Positions 8,072-16,012 of a stretch of 64,000 bases of DNA are shown in pieces. The position numbers and the translations under genes were made by a program. The DNA lies in the NCBI RefSeq assembly GCF_003850565.1, contig NZ_CP027706.1, forward strand, positions 6,448,001 to 6,512,000, given 5' to 3'. This DNA comes from Pseudomonas sessilinigenes (GTDB lineage: Bacteria; Pseudomonadota; Gammaproteobacteria; Pseudomonadales; Pseudomonadaceae). The notes below the pieces were generated by a model. The model was given only the letters and a program-made list of their open reading frames with translations. It was not told where the DNA came from and ran no database searches. Position 1 is the first letter of the stretch; every line of letters starts with the position of its first letter.

Positions 8072-8881
8072 TTACAGGTCGCTGTCCAGGGCCTGGCGGC
8101 GCTCGGCGAAAAAGCGTCCCGGTGGCTGGCCCACCGCCTTCTTGAACATGCGGATAAACGCACTGGCGCTGTCGTAGCCCAGGGTCAGCGCCACCCGCTC
8201 CACCGAATCACCACGCCCCAGTTGCTTGAGCCCCAGCAAGATATGCAACTGGCGCTGCCAGCGGCCAAAACTCAACCCGGTTTCGGCCAGGATCAGGCGG
8301 CTCAGGCTGCGTTCGCTAAGACCGATCAGCTCCCCCCACCGCTCCAGGCTATGGCGCTGCTGCGGCTGTTCGAGGATCTGCTGGGCCAGGCGGCGCAATT
8401 GAGCATGCCCAGGCATGGGCAAGTGGATCTGCTCGCGCGGGGCAACGGCCAGCTCGTCCAGGGCCACCGCCATCAACCGCCCCTCGGCGCCGTCCAGGTC
8501 GTAGAGCTGCGGCAACTGCGCACAACGGCGCAACAGCTCCTGCAGCAACGGCGACACCGCCAGGGTACAGCAGGCATCAGGCAACTCCCGGGCCTGCTCC
8601 GGCTCGACGAACAGGCAGTAACCCTGGGCATGCTCCAGCCCCTGGACCCGGTGCGCGACCCCGCTGGGAATCCAGACGGCGCATTGCGGTGGCGCCAGCC
8701 AGAGACCCTCGGCGCTTTCGCAGCTGAGCACCCCGGCCAGGGGGAACAACAACTGCGCCTTACGGTGGCTGTGCCAGGGTCGCTCCCAGCGCTCCTCCTG
8801 GGCCGAGATGCGCAAGGCGCACACCGGACGCGCGATGGCGTCCGGGTCCTGGATCTGATCCTGTTGGTCGAACTCGGGCAT
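8072..8881 (-). CDS. AraC-family transcriptional regulator
   Basis: 269 residues. The N-terminal half is a cupin-like ligand domain (HSHRKAQLLFPLAGVL, about 25-110), and the C-terminal half (about 165-262) has the two AraC helix-turn-helix motifs, with LSERSLSRLILAETG, VALTLGYDSASAFIRMFKKAVGQPPGRF. The ATG at 8881 has AGGGA at good spacing. No obvious target lies beside it: upstream is a small lipoprotein gene and downstream a repeat and the unknown 138-residue gene. The inducer is unknown. Confidence 0.85.
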   Translation of the reverse strand: MPEFDQQDQIQDPDAIARPVCALRISAQEERWERPWHSHRKAQLLFPLAGVLSCESAEGLWLAPPQCAVWIPSGVAHRVQGLEHAQGYCLFVEPEQARELPDACCTLAVSPLLQELLRRCAQLPQLYDLDGAEGRLMAVALDELAVAPREQIHLPMPGHAQLRRLAQQILEQPQQRHSLERWGELIGLSERSLSRLILAETGLSFGRWQRQLHILLGLKQLGRGDSVERVALTLGYDSASAFIRMFKKAVGQPPGRFFAERRQALDSDL

Positions 8882-8998
8882 GTCGGTCCCTGCAACGGTT
8901 ACGTCGGTTGCCCGCCGCCCCAGTGGGTTGCATGGCAAGGCCGGCCATTGTGCCGGGGGGCCAGCCCTCAGCCAACCGCGGCACGACCCCAGGCAGGC

Positions 8999-9115
8999 CT
9001 AGCGGTAGTAACCATAGCGGTAGCAGCAATGATGATAGTGCCCGGGGTACACCACGCAGCCGCCCAGGGACAGCAGGGTGGCCATGACCAACAGCAGTGC
9101 GATACGGCGCGTCAT
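8999..9115 (-). CDS. Tiny lipoprotein (38 residues)
   Basis: MTRRIALLLVMATLLSLGGC is a complete lipoprotein signal with lipobox LSLGGC; only about 19 residues follow the Cys, rich in His and Tyr (PGHYHHCCYRYGYYR). The ribosome site GAGGA is well placed. The CVVYPGH start of the mature part resembles the CVVAPAH of the lipoprotein at 11288-11500, suggesting related small surface proteins. The His/Cys-rich tail could bind metal, which would fit the CnrX-like sensor operon nearby, but that is inference. Confidence 0.6.
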   Translation of the reverse strand: MTRRIALLLVMATLLSLGGCVVYPGHYHHCCYRYGYYR

Positions 9116-9354
9116 GATCGATTCCTCATGGGTTCGTCGAGATGGCCGGGGATGTGCCCCGGATATCGCTTGAACGTGATGAGCACGGTATTTCCGTCGC
9201 CCTGGCCAGAACATTTCCAGCCACGTGCCTGGCTGAACCCGGGTTGAATCATCCGCCGAAAAATATTTCATCGCGCCGCGACGGATTGCGCCGCCATCTA
9301 TCGTTGAACCCATCAGCTGCGTGCATCAGCCAACGCAGGCCTGAAGGAGTCATC

Positions 9355-9654
9355 ATGAAGCTTGCCCGTTTCCTGTTGCTGGTCCCCCTGGCGCTCAGCG
9401 CCTTGGCCAGCAGCCCCTCATTCGCCCAGACCGTGATCATCCAGCAGGCCCCACCGCCCATGCGCTACGAAGCACCGCCCATGGCTCGCCCCGGCTACGC
9501 CTGGGACCGCGGGCATTGGGGCTGGCAAGGCCGTGGCTACGTCTGGGTGCCTGGCCACTGGCAACCGGTGATGCGTCGTGGCCACTGGATCCCCGGGCAT
9601 TGGCAGGCCCGTGGGCCGAACTGGTTCTGGATCGAAGGTCACTGGGCTCGCTGA
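9355..9654 (+). CDS. Secreted WXXGXW-repeat protein
   Basis: 99 residues with a Sec signal peptide (cleavage after SPSFA, near residue 24). The mature part carries four to five repeats of the form W-x-x-G-x-W/H (YAWDRGHWGW, YVWVPGHWQP, GHWIPGHWQA, FWIEGHWAR), known as the YXWV or WXXGXW repeat family of small envelope proteins of unknown biochemical role. AGGAG precedes the ATG. It lies just upstream of the ECF sigma operon and may belong to its regulon. Confidence 0.75.
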   Translation: MKLARFLLLVPLALSALASSPSFAQTVIIQQAPPPMRYEAPPMARPGYAWDRGHWGWQGRGYVWVPGHWQPVMRRGHWIPGHWQARGPNWFWIEGHWAR

Positions 9655-9702
9655 GCCCGACACCCTCTGGACTGCCCCATTACCGGACCGAGAATCGCCC
9701 AT

Positions 9703-10284
9703 TTGAACGACACCGACCCGGACCTGGAACTGCTGGCCCGCATCGGCAACAACGAAGCCCAGGCCGTGAAAGAAATGGTCACTCGCAAGCTGCCGCGCTT
9801 GCTGGCCCTGGCCAGCCGCCTGCTGGGGGATGCCGACGAGGCCCGGGACATCGCCCAGGAGAGTTTCCTGCGGATCTGGAAACAGGCGGCGAGCTGGCGC
9901 AGCGAGCAGGCGCGCTTCGATACCTGGCTGCATCGGGTCGCGCTGAACCTGTGCTACGACCGTCTGCGGCGGCGCAAAGAGCACCTGAGCATCGACACCG
10001 AGCATGCCGTCGAGGTCGCGGATAGCGCCCCGACACCCGTCGACCAGCTCGAAGCCCAGGCCCAGAGCCAGCGCATGGCCCAAGCGCTGGCACAACTGCC
10101 GGACCGCCAGCGCGAGGCGATCGTCCTGCAGTACTACCAGGAACTGTCCAACACCGAGGCCGCGGCGCTGATGCATATCAGCGTCGAAGCCCTGGAAAGC
10201 CTGCTGTCGCGGGCCCGGCGCAACCTGCGCAGCCATCTGGCCGAGGCCCCCGGAGCGGACCTCTCAGGAAGGAGAACACCATGA
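9703..10284 (+). CDS. ECF sigma factor of a sensor operon
   Basis: 193 residues. Region 2 is at about 25-95 (DADEARDIAQESFLRIWKQ, FDTWLHRVALNLCYDRLRRR) and region 4 at about 125-180 (LPDRQREAIVLQYYQELSNTEAAALMHISVEALESLLSRARRNL). The start codon is TTG. The gene overlaps the next one by ATGA, so translation is coupled to the probable anti-sigma factor. The set sigma, one-helix protein, CnrX-like sensor resembles CnrH/CnrY/CnrX. It may sense metal or envelope stress; the target promoters are not known. Confidence 0.85.
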   Translation: MNDTDPDLELLARIGNNEAQAVKEMVTRKLPRLLALASRLLGDADEARDIAQESFLRIWKQAASWRSEQARFDTWLHRVALNLCYDRLRRRKEHLSIDTEHAVEVADSAPTPVDQLEAQAQSQRMAQALAQLPDRQREAIVLQYYQELSNTEAAALMHISVEALESLLSRARRNLRSHLAEAPGADLSGRRTP

Positions 10285-10718
10285 CCCCCGAACGTTTTGC
10301 GCAACTGGCCGATGCCTATGGCAGCGACCTGCGACGCTGGCCCGAAGCCGAACGCAGTGCTGCCCGCCGCCTGCTGGACACCGGCCACCCCGATGCCCTC
10401 CAGGCCTTGCAACAAGCCAATTGGCTCGATGGCCGACTGGACAGCTACCAGGTCCCCGAACCCAGCCACGCACTGATCCGGCACATCGTCGCCAGCGCGT
10501 CCGCGCAACAACGAGCGGTATCGCGCTGGCCCCGCCACGCCGGTTGGCTGGCCTCCCTGGGCTGGCTCGGAGTAGGTCTGAGCGGTGTTGCAGCCGGCAT
10601 GCTGGCCGTCGCCTTGAGCCTGCCACTGCCCCACTCCACTGAGGCATTGCCGAGCGTTTTCGACCAGAGCGATGCGGAATTCGTCCTGAGCATCAACACC
10701 GAGGAGGCCGAGCAGTGA
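10281..10718 (+). CDS. Probable anti-sigma factor, one membrane helix
   Basis: 145 residues with an acidic/basic cytoplasmic N-terminal half (FAQLADAYGSDLRRWPEAER) and a single helix at about 92-115 (WLASLGWLGVGLSGVAAGMLAVALSL), then a short periplasmic tail. It overlaps the sigma gene by four bases (ATGA) and the next gene by four (GTGA). Size, topology and position are those of an anti-sigma factor such as CnrY, but no zinc-binding ZAS motif is visible, so the assignment rests on context. Confidence 0.65.
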   Translation: MTPERFAQLADAYGSDLRRWPEAERSAARRLLDTGHPDALQALQQANWLDGRLDSYQVPEPSHALIRHIVASASAQQRAVSRWPRHAGWLASLGWLGVGLSGVAAGMLAVALSLPLPHSTEALPSVFDQSDAEFVLSINTEEAEQ

Positions 10719-11194
10719 ACCTGTCCCCCCGCCCACTGAAAACCTTCCTGGTGCTCTCGCTGCTACTCAACGTGTTCCTGGTTGGAGGGGTTGCCGGTGG
10801 TCTCTACCAATGGCTGGGCCAGCCCGGCCCCGCCCGGACCCTGGCAGTCCCCCAACACGGCCTGCGCCAGGCGATGGCACAGTTGCCCGAGGAACGCCGG
10901 CACCAGTTGCGCCAACTCCTGCGCCAGACCCGCAAGGACAGCCAGCCACTCCTGATGGCCGGACGCCAGGCACGCCTGGCAGTGGTCCGGGAGCTACAGG
11001 CCGATACCCTGGATCGCACGGCGCTGGACAACCAACTGAGTCAATCCCGGGAGGCCGACATCGCCCTGCGGGCCCGGGTCGACGAAACCCTGGCGGAGTT
11101 TGCCGGCAGCTTGTCGCTCCAGGAACGCCAGCACCTGGTGGAATCGATGTACCTGCGGGGACCTGGGAAAAACCGCGCGGCCCTGGGCAACTGA
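10715..11194 (+). CDS. CnrX/Spy-like periplasmic sensor protein
   Basis: 159 residues, GTG start overlapping the previous stop. An N-terminal membrane anchor or uncleaved signal (about 8-30) is followed by a helical, Arg/Gln/Leu-rich periplasmic domain (LPEERRHQLRQLLRQTRK; LDRTALDNQLSQSREADIALR). This is the heptad pattern of the periplasmic heavy-metal sensor family (CnrX, ZraP, CpxP/Spy). It would sense metal or misfolded protein and control the membrane anti-sigma factor. Few His residues are present, so metal binding is doubtful and a stress-sensing role is possible. Confidence 0.7.
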   Translation: MNLSPRPLKTFLVLSLLLNVFLVGGVAGGLYQWLGQPGPARTLAVPQHGLRQAMAQLPEERRHQLRQLLRQTRKDSQPLLMAGRQARLAVVRELQADTLDRTALDNQLSQSREADIALRARVDETLAEFAGSLSLQERQHLVESMYLRGPGKNRAALGN

Positions 11195-11287
11195 AGCACC
11201 AGCGACGGATTTCCTGCTGCCCCACGTTCAATCAGCAACGGCCCATCAATGTGGCGGGCCGGCTATTCATACTCAGGAAACCTGACC

Positions 11288-11500
11288 ATGCATCGCGTCC
11301 TGCAAAGCCTTCTGATCGCCACCCTGCTCGGCACCACCCTGGCCGGCTGTGTCGTTGCCCCGGCGCATCCGCGTCGGCCACCTCCGCCGATCGTCGAAGT
11401 GGTACCGGTGGCGCCAGCACCGGGTTACCACTGGGTCGCCGGACATTACCGCTGGCGCGCTGACCAATGGGTCTGGGTACCCGGCCATTGGCGGTACTGA
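11288..11500 (+). CDS. Small YXWV-type lipoprotein
   Basis: 70 residues. Lipobox TLAGC (Cys at about residue 21) is followed by a proline-rich stretch and two copies of the aromatic repeat (YHWVAGHYRW and WVWVPGHWRY), as in the secreted protein at 9355-9654. It lies about 93 bases after the sensor gene on the same strand, so the sigma operon is bracketed by two proteins with the same repeat. The function of these envelope repeats is unknown. Confidence 0.7.
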   Translation: MHRVLQSLLIATLLGTTLAGCVVAPAHPRRPPPPIVEVVPVAPAPGYHWVAGHYRWRADQWVWVPGHWRY

Positions 11501-11560
11501 ACGACGGGACAGTGCTTGGGCTACCAACAGCAGCGACCGCAAGTACAAGATGGCCTGCGA

Positions 11561-11615
11561 TCGCTGAAGGCCCTGCGGCCCTTGGCGCAGCCTCGCAGGC
11601 TCGGCAGCGGCTACA
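11561..11615. repeat. Half REPIN-like repeat
   Basis: CGCTGAAGGCCCTGCGGCCC followed by GGCGCAGCCTCGCAGGCTCGGCAGCGGCTACA. It is nearly identical to the right half of the composite element at 7934-8051, and its end is the complement of the GTAGCCGCTGCCG arm. It lies at the convergent end of the lipoprotein gene and ampR. Confidence 0.7.
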
Positions 11616-12492
11616 GGCTGGCCTGCTCCAGCAACCAGCCCTTGAACGCCCCCATCGCTGCGGTTTCCGCCCGGGACTGCAGGCGGGTCAACCAATAGCT
11701 GCCCGTCACGATGCCAATGGCGAAGGGTTGCTCGATTGCGCCACTGGCCAGTTGACGCTCGAACATCAGGGGTGGCGCCAGGGCTACGCCCAGGCCTTGC
11801 AGGGCGGCCTCGAGCATGCCCAGGGACGAATCGAAGACGATGCTCTGGGGCAACAGTGCCTGGGCTCCCAGGCCGGCGGCCTGAAACCACTGCGGCCACT
11901 CATCGGTACGGTAGGAGCGCAATAGCGTCTGCCCCAGCAAGTCCGCCGGGGCCTGCAAGTGCTGGGCGATCTCCGGAACGCACAACACCGACAATGGCGC
12001 CTGCATCAACTGCACCGCATCGGTGCCATGCCAGGCCCCGCTACCGAATCGAATGGCGTAGTCCAGGCCCTCGGCCGCCACGTCCACCCGATTGTTATTG
12101 GTGCTCAAACGCAGGTCGACATAGGGAAAACGCGCCTGGAAGTCACCCAGGCGCGGCAGCAGCCAGCCCACCGCGAAGGTACCCACCGCCCCCACCGTCA
12201 GCACCTCGCGGTAGTGCCCGCCATCGAAACGACCCAGGGTCTGGGCGATGCGGTCAAAACACTCACGCAGCACCGGCAGCAACGTCTCACCCTCACTGGT
12301 AAGCATCAGCCCACGGGGCAGGCGCTTGAACAACGCGACATTGAGCTGGGCCTCCAGGCTCTTGACCTGGTGGCTGACAGCCGCCTGGGTCACACACAGC
12401 TCGATGGCCGCGCGAGTGAAACTCAAGTGGCGCGCCGAGGCTTCGAAGGCCCGTAGCGCATTTAACGGAAGATGTGGACGCAGCATGCTCAT
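11611..12492 (-). CDS. ampR: LysR-type regulator AmpR
   Basis: 293 residues. The helix-turn-helix at about 9-68 (ALRAFEASARHLSFTRAAIELCVTQAAVSHQVKSLEAQL) and the substrate domain (about 95-285) match the GcvA/AmpR subfamily. It is divergent from the class C beta-lactamase gene, the classic ampR-ampC arrangement. AmpR activates ampC when anhydromuropeptides displace UDP-MurNAc-pentapeptide. The 3' end touches the repeat at 11561-11615. Confidence 0.88.
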   Translation of the reverse strand: MSMLRPHLPLNALRAFEASARHLSFTRAAIELCVTQAAVSHQVKSLEAQLNVALFKRLPRGLMLTSEGETLLPVLRECFDRIAQTLGRFDGGHYREVLTVGAVGTFAVGWLLPRLGDFQARFPYVDLRLSTNNNRVDVAAEGLDYAIRFGSGAWHGTDAVQLMQAPLSVLCVPEIAQHLQAPADLLGQTLLRSYRTDEWPQWFQAAGLGAQALLPQSIVFDSSLGMLEAALQGLGVALAPPLMFERQLASGAIEQPFAIGIVTGSYWLTRLQSRAETAAMGAFKGWLLEQASL

Positions 12493-12495
12493 ACC

Positions 12496-12508
12496 TTAGT
12501 TTTTCTAA
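12496..12508. promoter_or_regulatory. Candidate AmpR operator (TTAG-N5-CTAA)
   Basis: TTAGTTTTTCTAA is an interrupted palindrome just upstream of the ampR start in the ampR/ampC divergent region. CTAAT-type half sites are typical for the GcvA/AmpR group. It could serve autoregulation and ampC activation; its distance from ampC (about 195 bases) makes it more likely the ampR-proximal site. Confidence 0.4.
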
Positions 12509-12702
12509 TAGCTCCTGCGAAATATCGTCGTTTGTCGACGCTACGCAGACGGCCTAAATTGGCCTCGCTCGACCAGCGCCTCCCCCACCAGGAAACCTGC
12601 TCGAGCCTGCCTCCAGGAGGCTATCCAGATTTTTCGAAAGCTAAAGGACAGCGAAGGTTCCTGCGGCAAAAATAACCAAAATACAGGGAAAAACACACAA
12701 TC

Positions 12703-13875
12703 ATGCGACAAATAACCTTGAGCGGACTGACCATGGCCAGCGCCCTCACGCTGCTCATCGGCTCCTCCCAGGCCCTGGCCGGGACCCACCTGAACAGCCC
12801 GTTGAAATCCGGCATAGACGCCACCATCCGCCCATTGATGCATCAGCAGGGCATTCCCGGCATGGCGGTGGCGGTCATTGTCGATGGCCAGCGACATTAC
12901 TTTAACTACGGCGTTGCTTCCAAGGACAATCAGCAGCCGGTGGACAACGACACCCTGTTCGAGGTGGGTTCGGTGAGCAAGACCTTCACCGCGACCCTCG
13001 CCGGCTATGCCCAGGCCAACGGCAAGCTGGCCCTGCAAGACCCTGCCAGCCAGTACCTGCCGGCCCTGCGCGGCAGCGTCCTGGACACGGTCACCCTGTT
13101 GCAGTTGGGCACCTACACCGCCGGCGGCCTGCCCTTGCAGTTTCCCGACGAGGTTCAGGGAGAGGCCAAGACCCTGGACTACTACAACACCTGGAAGCCC
13201 ACTTTCAGCCCCGGCACCCAGCGCCAGTACTCCAATCCCAGCCTCGGCCTGTTCGGCTACCTGGCTGCCCGCAGCCTCGGCCAACCGTTCGACGAGCTGA
13301 TGGAGCACACGCTGTTCCCTGGCTTAGCCCTCAAGCACAGCTATATCAACGTGCCCAAGGACCAACTGGATCACTACGCCCAGGGTTACGACAAACAGAA
13401 CCGTCCAGTACGCGTCGGCCCTGGCCCCATGGACGCCGAAGCCTACGGCGTGAAGACCAGCGCCCCGGACCTGCTGCAGTTCGTTGCCGGCAACCTGCAA
13501 CCGGAACACCTCGACCCGCTCCTGCAAAAGGCCGTGGCCAGCACCCAAAGCGGCTACTACCAGGTCGGCGACATGACCCAGGGCCTTGGCTGGGAGCGCT
13601 ACGCCTACCCCGTCTCCCTGGTCCGACTGATGGCCGGCAACTCGTCGCAGATGGCCCTCGAACCCCACCCTGTGCAGTGGCTGACCCCCGCCCAACTCCC
13701 CAAGGCCAACGCGCTGTACAACAAGACCGGCTCCACTAACGGTTTCGGTGCCTACGTGCTGTTTGTCCCAAGCAAGCAGATCGGCATCGTGCTACTGGCC
13801 AACAAGAACTACCCCAACGAGGAACGGGTCAAGGCTGCCCACGCGATCCTCGGTTTGCTGGAGAGCGCCCACTAG
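12703..13875 (+). CDS. ampC: Class C beta-lactamase AmpC
   Basis: 390 residues with a Sec signal peptide (cleavage after SQALA, near residue 26). All class C catalytic motifs are present: S90-V-S-K93 with the nucleophile Ser, Y176-S-N178, and K341-T-G. It hydrolyses beta-lactams, mainly cephalosporins, in the periplasm. It is divergent from ampR and expected to be inducible through it. A strong hairpin with a T run follows the stop codon. Confidence 0.92.
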   Translation: MRQITLSGLTMASALTLLIGSSQALAGTHLNSPLKSGIDATIRPLMHQQGIPGMAVAVIVDGQRHYFNYGVASKDNQQPVDNDTLFEVGSVSKTFTATLAGYAQANGKLALQDPASQYLPALRGSVLDTVTLLQLGTYTAGGLPLQFPDEVQGEAKTLDYYNTWKPTFSPGTQRQYSNPSLGLFGYLAARSLGQPFDELMEHTLFPGLALKHSYINVPKDQLDHYAQGYDKQNRPVRVGPGPMDAEAYGVKTSAPDLLQFVAGNLQPEHLDPLLQKAVASTQSGYYQVGDMTQGLGWERYAYPVSLVRLMAGNSSQMALEPHPVQWLTPAQLPKANALYNKTGSTNGFGAYVLFVPSKQIGIVLLANKNYPNEERVKAAHAILGLLESAH

Positions 13876-13900
13876 CGAACACACCGCAACCGATCGCCGG

Positions 13901-13936
13901 ACACCACGGGGCCAGTAGTGCCTCGTGGTGTTTTCC
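13901..13936 (+). terminator. Rho-independent terminator after ampC
   Basis: ACACCACGGGG pairs with CCTCGTGGTGT around a short loop with one mismatch and is followed by TTTTCC. It starts 26 bases after the ampC stop. Confidence 0.7.
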
Positions 13937-14117
13937 TTGTGTCGGCGTCCACCAGGCCTAGAATCAATCCAGCACTGTCGACCACGGGCCTGCGCCGGGT
14001 GATGCCGCGCTGAACCTTCCACGGCGTTTTCCGGTCGATAACTGCAACCTGGCCAGGGTTGCCGGCGCACATGCGCAGGCAATCACCCAGGCACCTCAGC
14101 CGCCGGAGAGACGCCCT

Positions 14118-14834
14118 GTGATAACGACAATGCAAATCGCCAGAATCAAAGCCTGGGGCGCCCATGGCTTCACCGCCACCGGGGTGGTCAGCGCCCTGCT
14201 GGCGACCCTGGCGCTGTTCGACAACCAGCCCAAGGCCTGCCTGTTGTGGCTGGGGGTGGCACTGTTGGTGGACGGTGTCGACGGTTCCCTGGCCCGCAAG
14301 GTCAAGACCAGTTCGGTGCTGCCCAACATCGACGGCTCGGTGCTGGACCTGGTGATCGACTACCTGACCTACGTGTTCATCCCGGCACTGTTCATCTATC
14401 GCTACATTCCGCTGCCGGAATACAGCGCCTTGCTGGCCACCTCGCTGATCCTGCTGTCGTCGCTCTTGTGTTTCTGCAACGTCAACATGAAGAGCCACGA
14501 CAACTACTTCCAGGGCTTTCCCGCCGCCTGGAACGTCGTCGCCCTGTGCTTCTACCTGATCGAACCCGGTCCCTGGACCACCCTCTTGAGCATCTTCGTC
14601 CTGGCCCTGCTGACCGCGACCCGGGTGCAATTCCTGCACCCGTTCCGGGTTCGCAAGTGGATGCCGGTGAACATCATCGTGACCTTCGTCTGGCTGCTCA
14701 GCGGCGCCTTGCTGATCCTCGGCCACCCGCAGCACAACCCGGCGATCATGGGCCTGTGGCTGGCGGCCTCGGCCTATTTCCTCGGGATCTGCCTATGGCG
14801 CTCGGCACAGGAATGGCTGGGCAAGGGGGCTTGA
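14118..14834 (+). CDS. pcs: Phosphatidylcholine synthase (CDP-alcohol phosphatidyltransferase)
   Basis: 238 residues with about eight membrane helices. The CDP-alcohol signature appears as DGSLAR, eight residues, then G-SVL-D-LVI-D (about 55-85). The flanking words AWGAHGFTATG and KSHDNYFQGFPAAWN are typical of the bacterial Pcs subgroup, which joins choline directly to CDP-diacylglycerol. GTG at 14118 has GGAGAG 7 bases upstream; the ATG at 14130 is the alternative start. It stands alone, convergent with the TauE permease. Confidence 0.85.
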   Translation: MITTMQIARIKAWGAHGFTATGVVSALLATLALFDNQPKACLLWLGVALLVDGVDGSLARKVKTSSVLPNIDGSVLDLVIDYLTYVFIPALFIYRYIPLPEYSALLATSLILLSSLLCFCNVNMKSHDNYFQGFPAAWNVVALCFYLIEPGPWTTLLSIFVLALLTATRVQFLHPFRVRKWMPVNIIVTFVWLLSGALLILGHPQHNPAIMGLWLAASAYFLGICLWRSAQEWLGKGA

Positions 14835-14839
14835 AGCGA

Positions 14840-14860
14840 CACCGGGCCTGGCGCCCGGTG
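14840..14860. terminator. Hairpin between convergent genes
   Basis: CACCGGGC-CTGGC-GCCCGGTG forms a perfect 8-pair stem between the ends of pcs and the TauE gene. No T-tract follows on either strand, so termination is only likely by position. Confidence 0.4.
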
Positions 14861-14898
14861 CGAATGATCGCCAGGCACGAACGGCCCGGCGCGACAAC

Positions 14899-15681
14899 TC
14901 AGAACGCCAGTTTGTAGCCGATGGAGAACAGCATCACCGCCAGGCATGGGCGCAGGATTTCATCGGATACCCGGCCCGTCATATGGCTGCCAAGCCAGAT
15001 CCCGGGCAGCGAGCCCATCAGCAGGAAGCCCAACAAGTGCCAGTCCATGTTGCCCATGCTGGCGTGGCCCAGGCCAGCCACCAGGGTCAGGGGTACGGCA
15101 TGGGCAATCTCGGTGCCCACCAGGCGCTTGGTGGCCAAAAACGGATAGAGCAGGAACAGCGCGACGGTACCCAGGGCCCCGGCACCGATGGAGGTCAGGG
15201 CGACCATGGTGCCCAGGATCAGGCCTGTGACCACGGTCAGGCCATTGAGCCCGCCTGGGCTGGGACGGTAGTCACCGCCATGGCGCTGGGCAAAGGCCAT
15301 GAGTTTCTTCTTGAAGACAATGGCCAGGGCAGTCAGCAGCAGGACCACGCCCAGGCCTTGCTTGATCACCGCGTTCAGGGCCTGGGGGTCGGTATGCAGG
15401 TTCTTCAGGAACCAGAGGGTTACCACCACTGCCGGTACGCTGCCCAAGGTCAGCCAGCCCGTGATGCGCCAGTCGATATTGCGGTTCTTCTGGTGCACCA
15501 GTACCCCGCCGGACTTGGTGATGGCGGCATACAGCAAATCGGTGCCCACGGCAGTGGCTGGATTGATCCCGAACCAGAGCAGGATCGGGGTCATCAGCGA
15601 ACCTCCCCCCACCCCGGTCATACCCACGATGAACCCGACAATCAGGCCGGCGACGACAAAACCGAAATTACCCACATCCAT
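14899..15681 (-). CDS. TauE/SafE-family permease
   Basis: 260 residues and about eight helices. The N-terminal GFIVGMTGVGGGSLMTPILL and the second-repeat TSIGAGALGTVALFLLYP are the paired glycine-rich motifs of the TauE/SafE (YfcA) family, which exports or imports sulfonates and organic anions. ATG at 15681 follows an in-frame TTG, so either may serve. Substrate not predictable; no neighbour in the same operon. Confidence 0.85.
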   Translation of the reverse strand: MDVGNFGFVVAGLIVGFIVGMTGVGGGSLMTPILLWFGINPATAVGTDLLYAAITKSGGVLVHQKNRNIDWRITGWLTLGSVPAVVVTLWFLKNLHTDPQALNAVIKQGLGVVLLLTALAIVFKKKLMAFAQRHGGDYRPSPGGLNGLTVVTGLILGTMVALTSIGAGALGTVALFLLYPFLATKRLVGTEIAHAVPLTLVAGLGHASMGNMDWHLLGFLLMGSLPGIWLGSHMTGRVSDEILRPCLAVMLFSIGYKLAF

Positions 15682-16012
15682 CAAATAAAGCCCTACAGAT
15701 CACGCGGCCAGGTAAAAAACTGGCGCAGCATAGCGGCTAAAGCTTATGACCATTTATATGAATAAAATCTAACGTTATAACCAGCCCTTGAATCGCAATG
15801 CACCCAGAGCATGGAAAAGCCTTTTGCGTTGCGCCCGCCACAACCCCTGGCAATCGACAGCGGCCTCGCCCCCTGCGCCTGACTGGCGCTGTTTTCAGTC
15901 CTGCAATGAGCTTGCGTACCTCTGCTCCCTGGCATCCGGTATTCTGCTGGGCGCTCGCCGGGGCAGGCCCATCGCCGCGCCCGGGCTCGCCCCATTCCCC
16001 CAAGGAAGGTCC
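15682..16012. other. Divergent intergenic region, TauE permease / patatin
   Basis: 331 bases without a convincing gene. The first part (about 15720-15785) is AT-rich and likely holds promoters for one or both genes; I could not assign -10/-35 boxes. The patatin frame stays open back to 15788, but the sequence there has no family similarity, and a strong ribosome site (AAGGAAGG) sits just before 16013. Confidence 0.5.

Noticed and set aside
15788..16012. 75-residue N-terminal extension of the patatin
   Set aside because: No family similarity, and the best ribosome site lies just before 16013.
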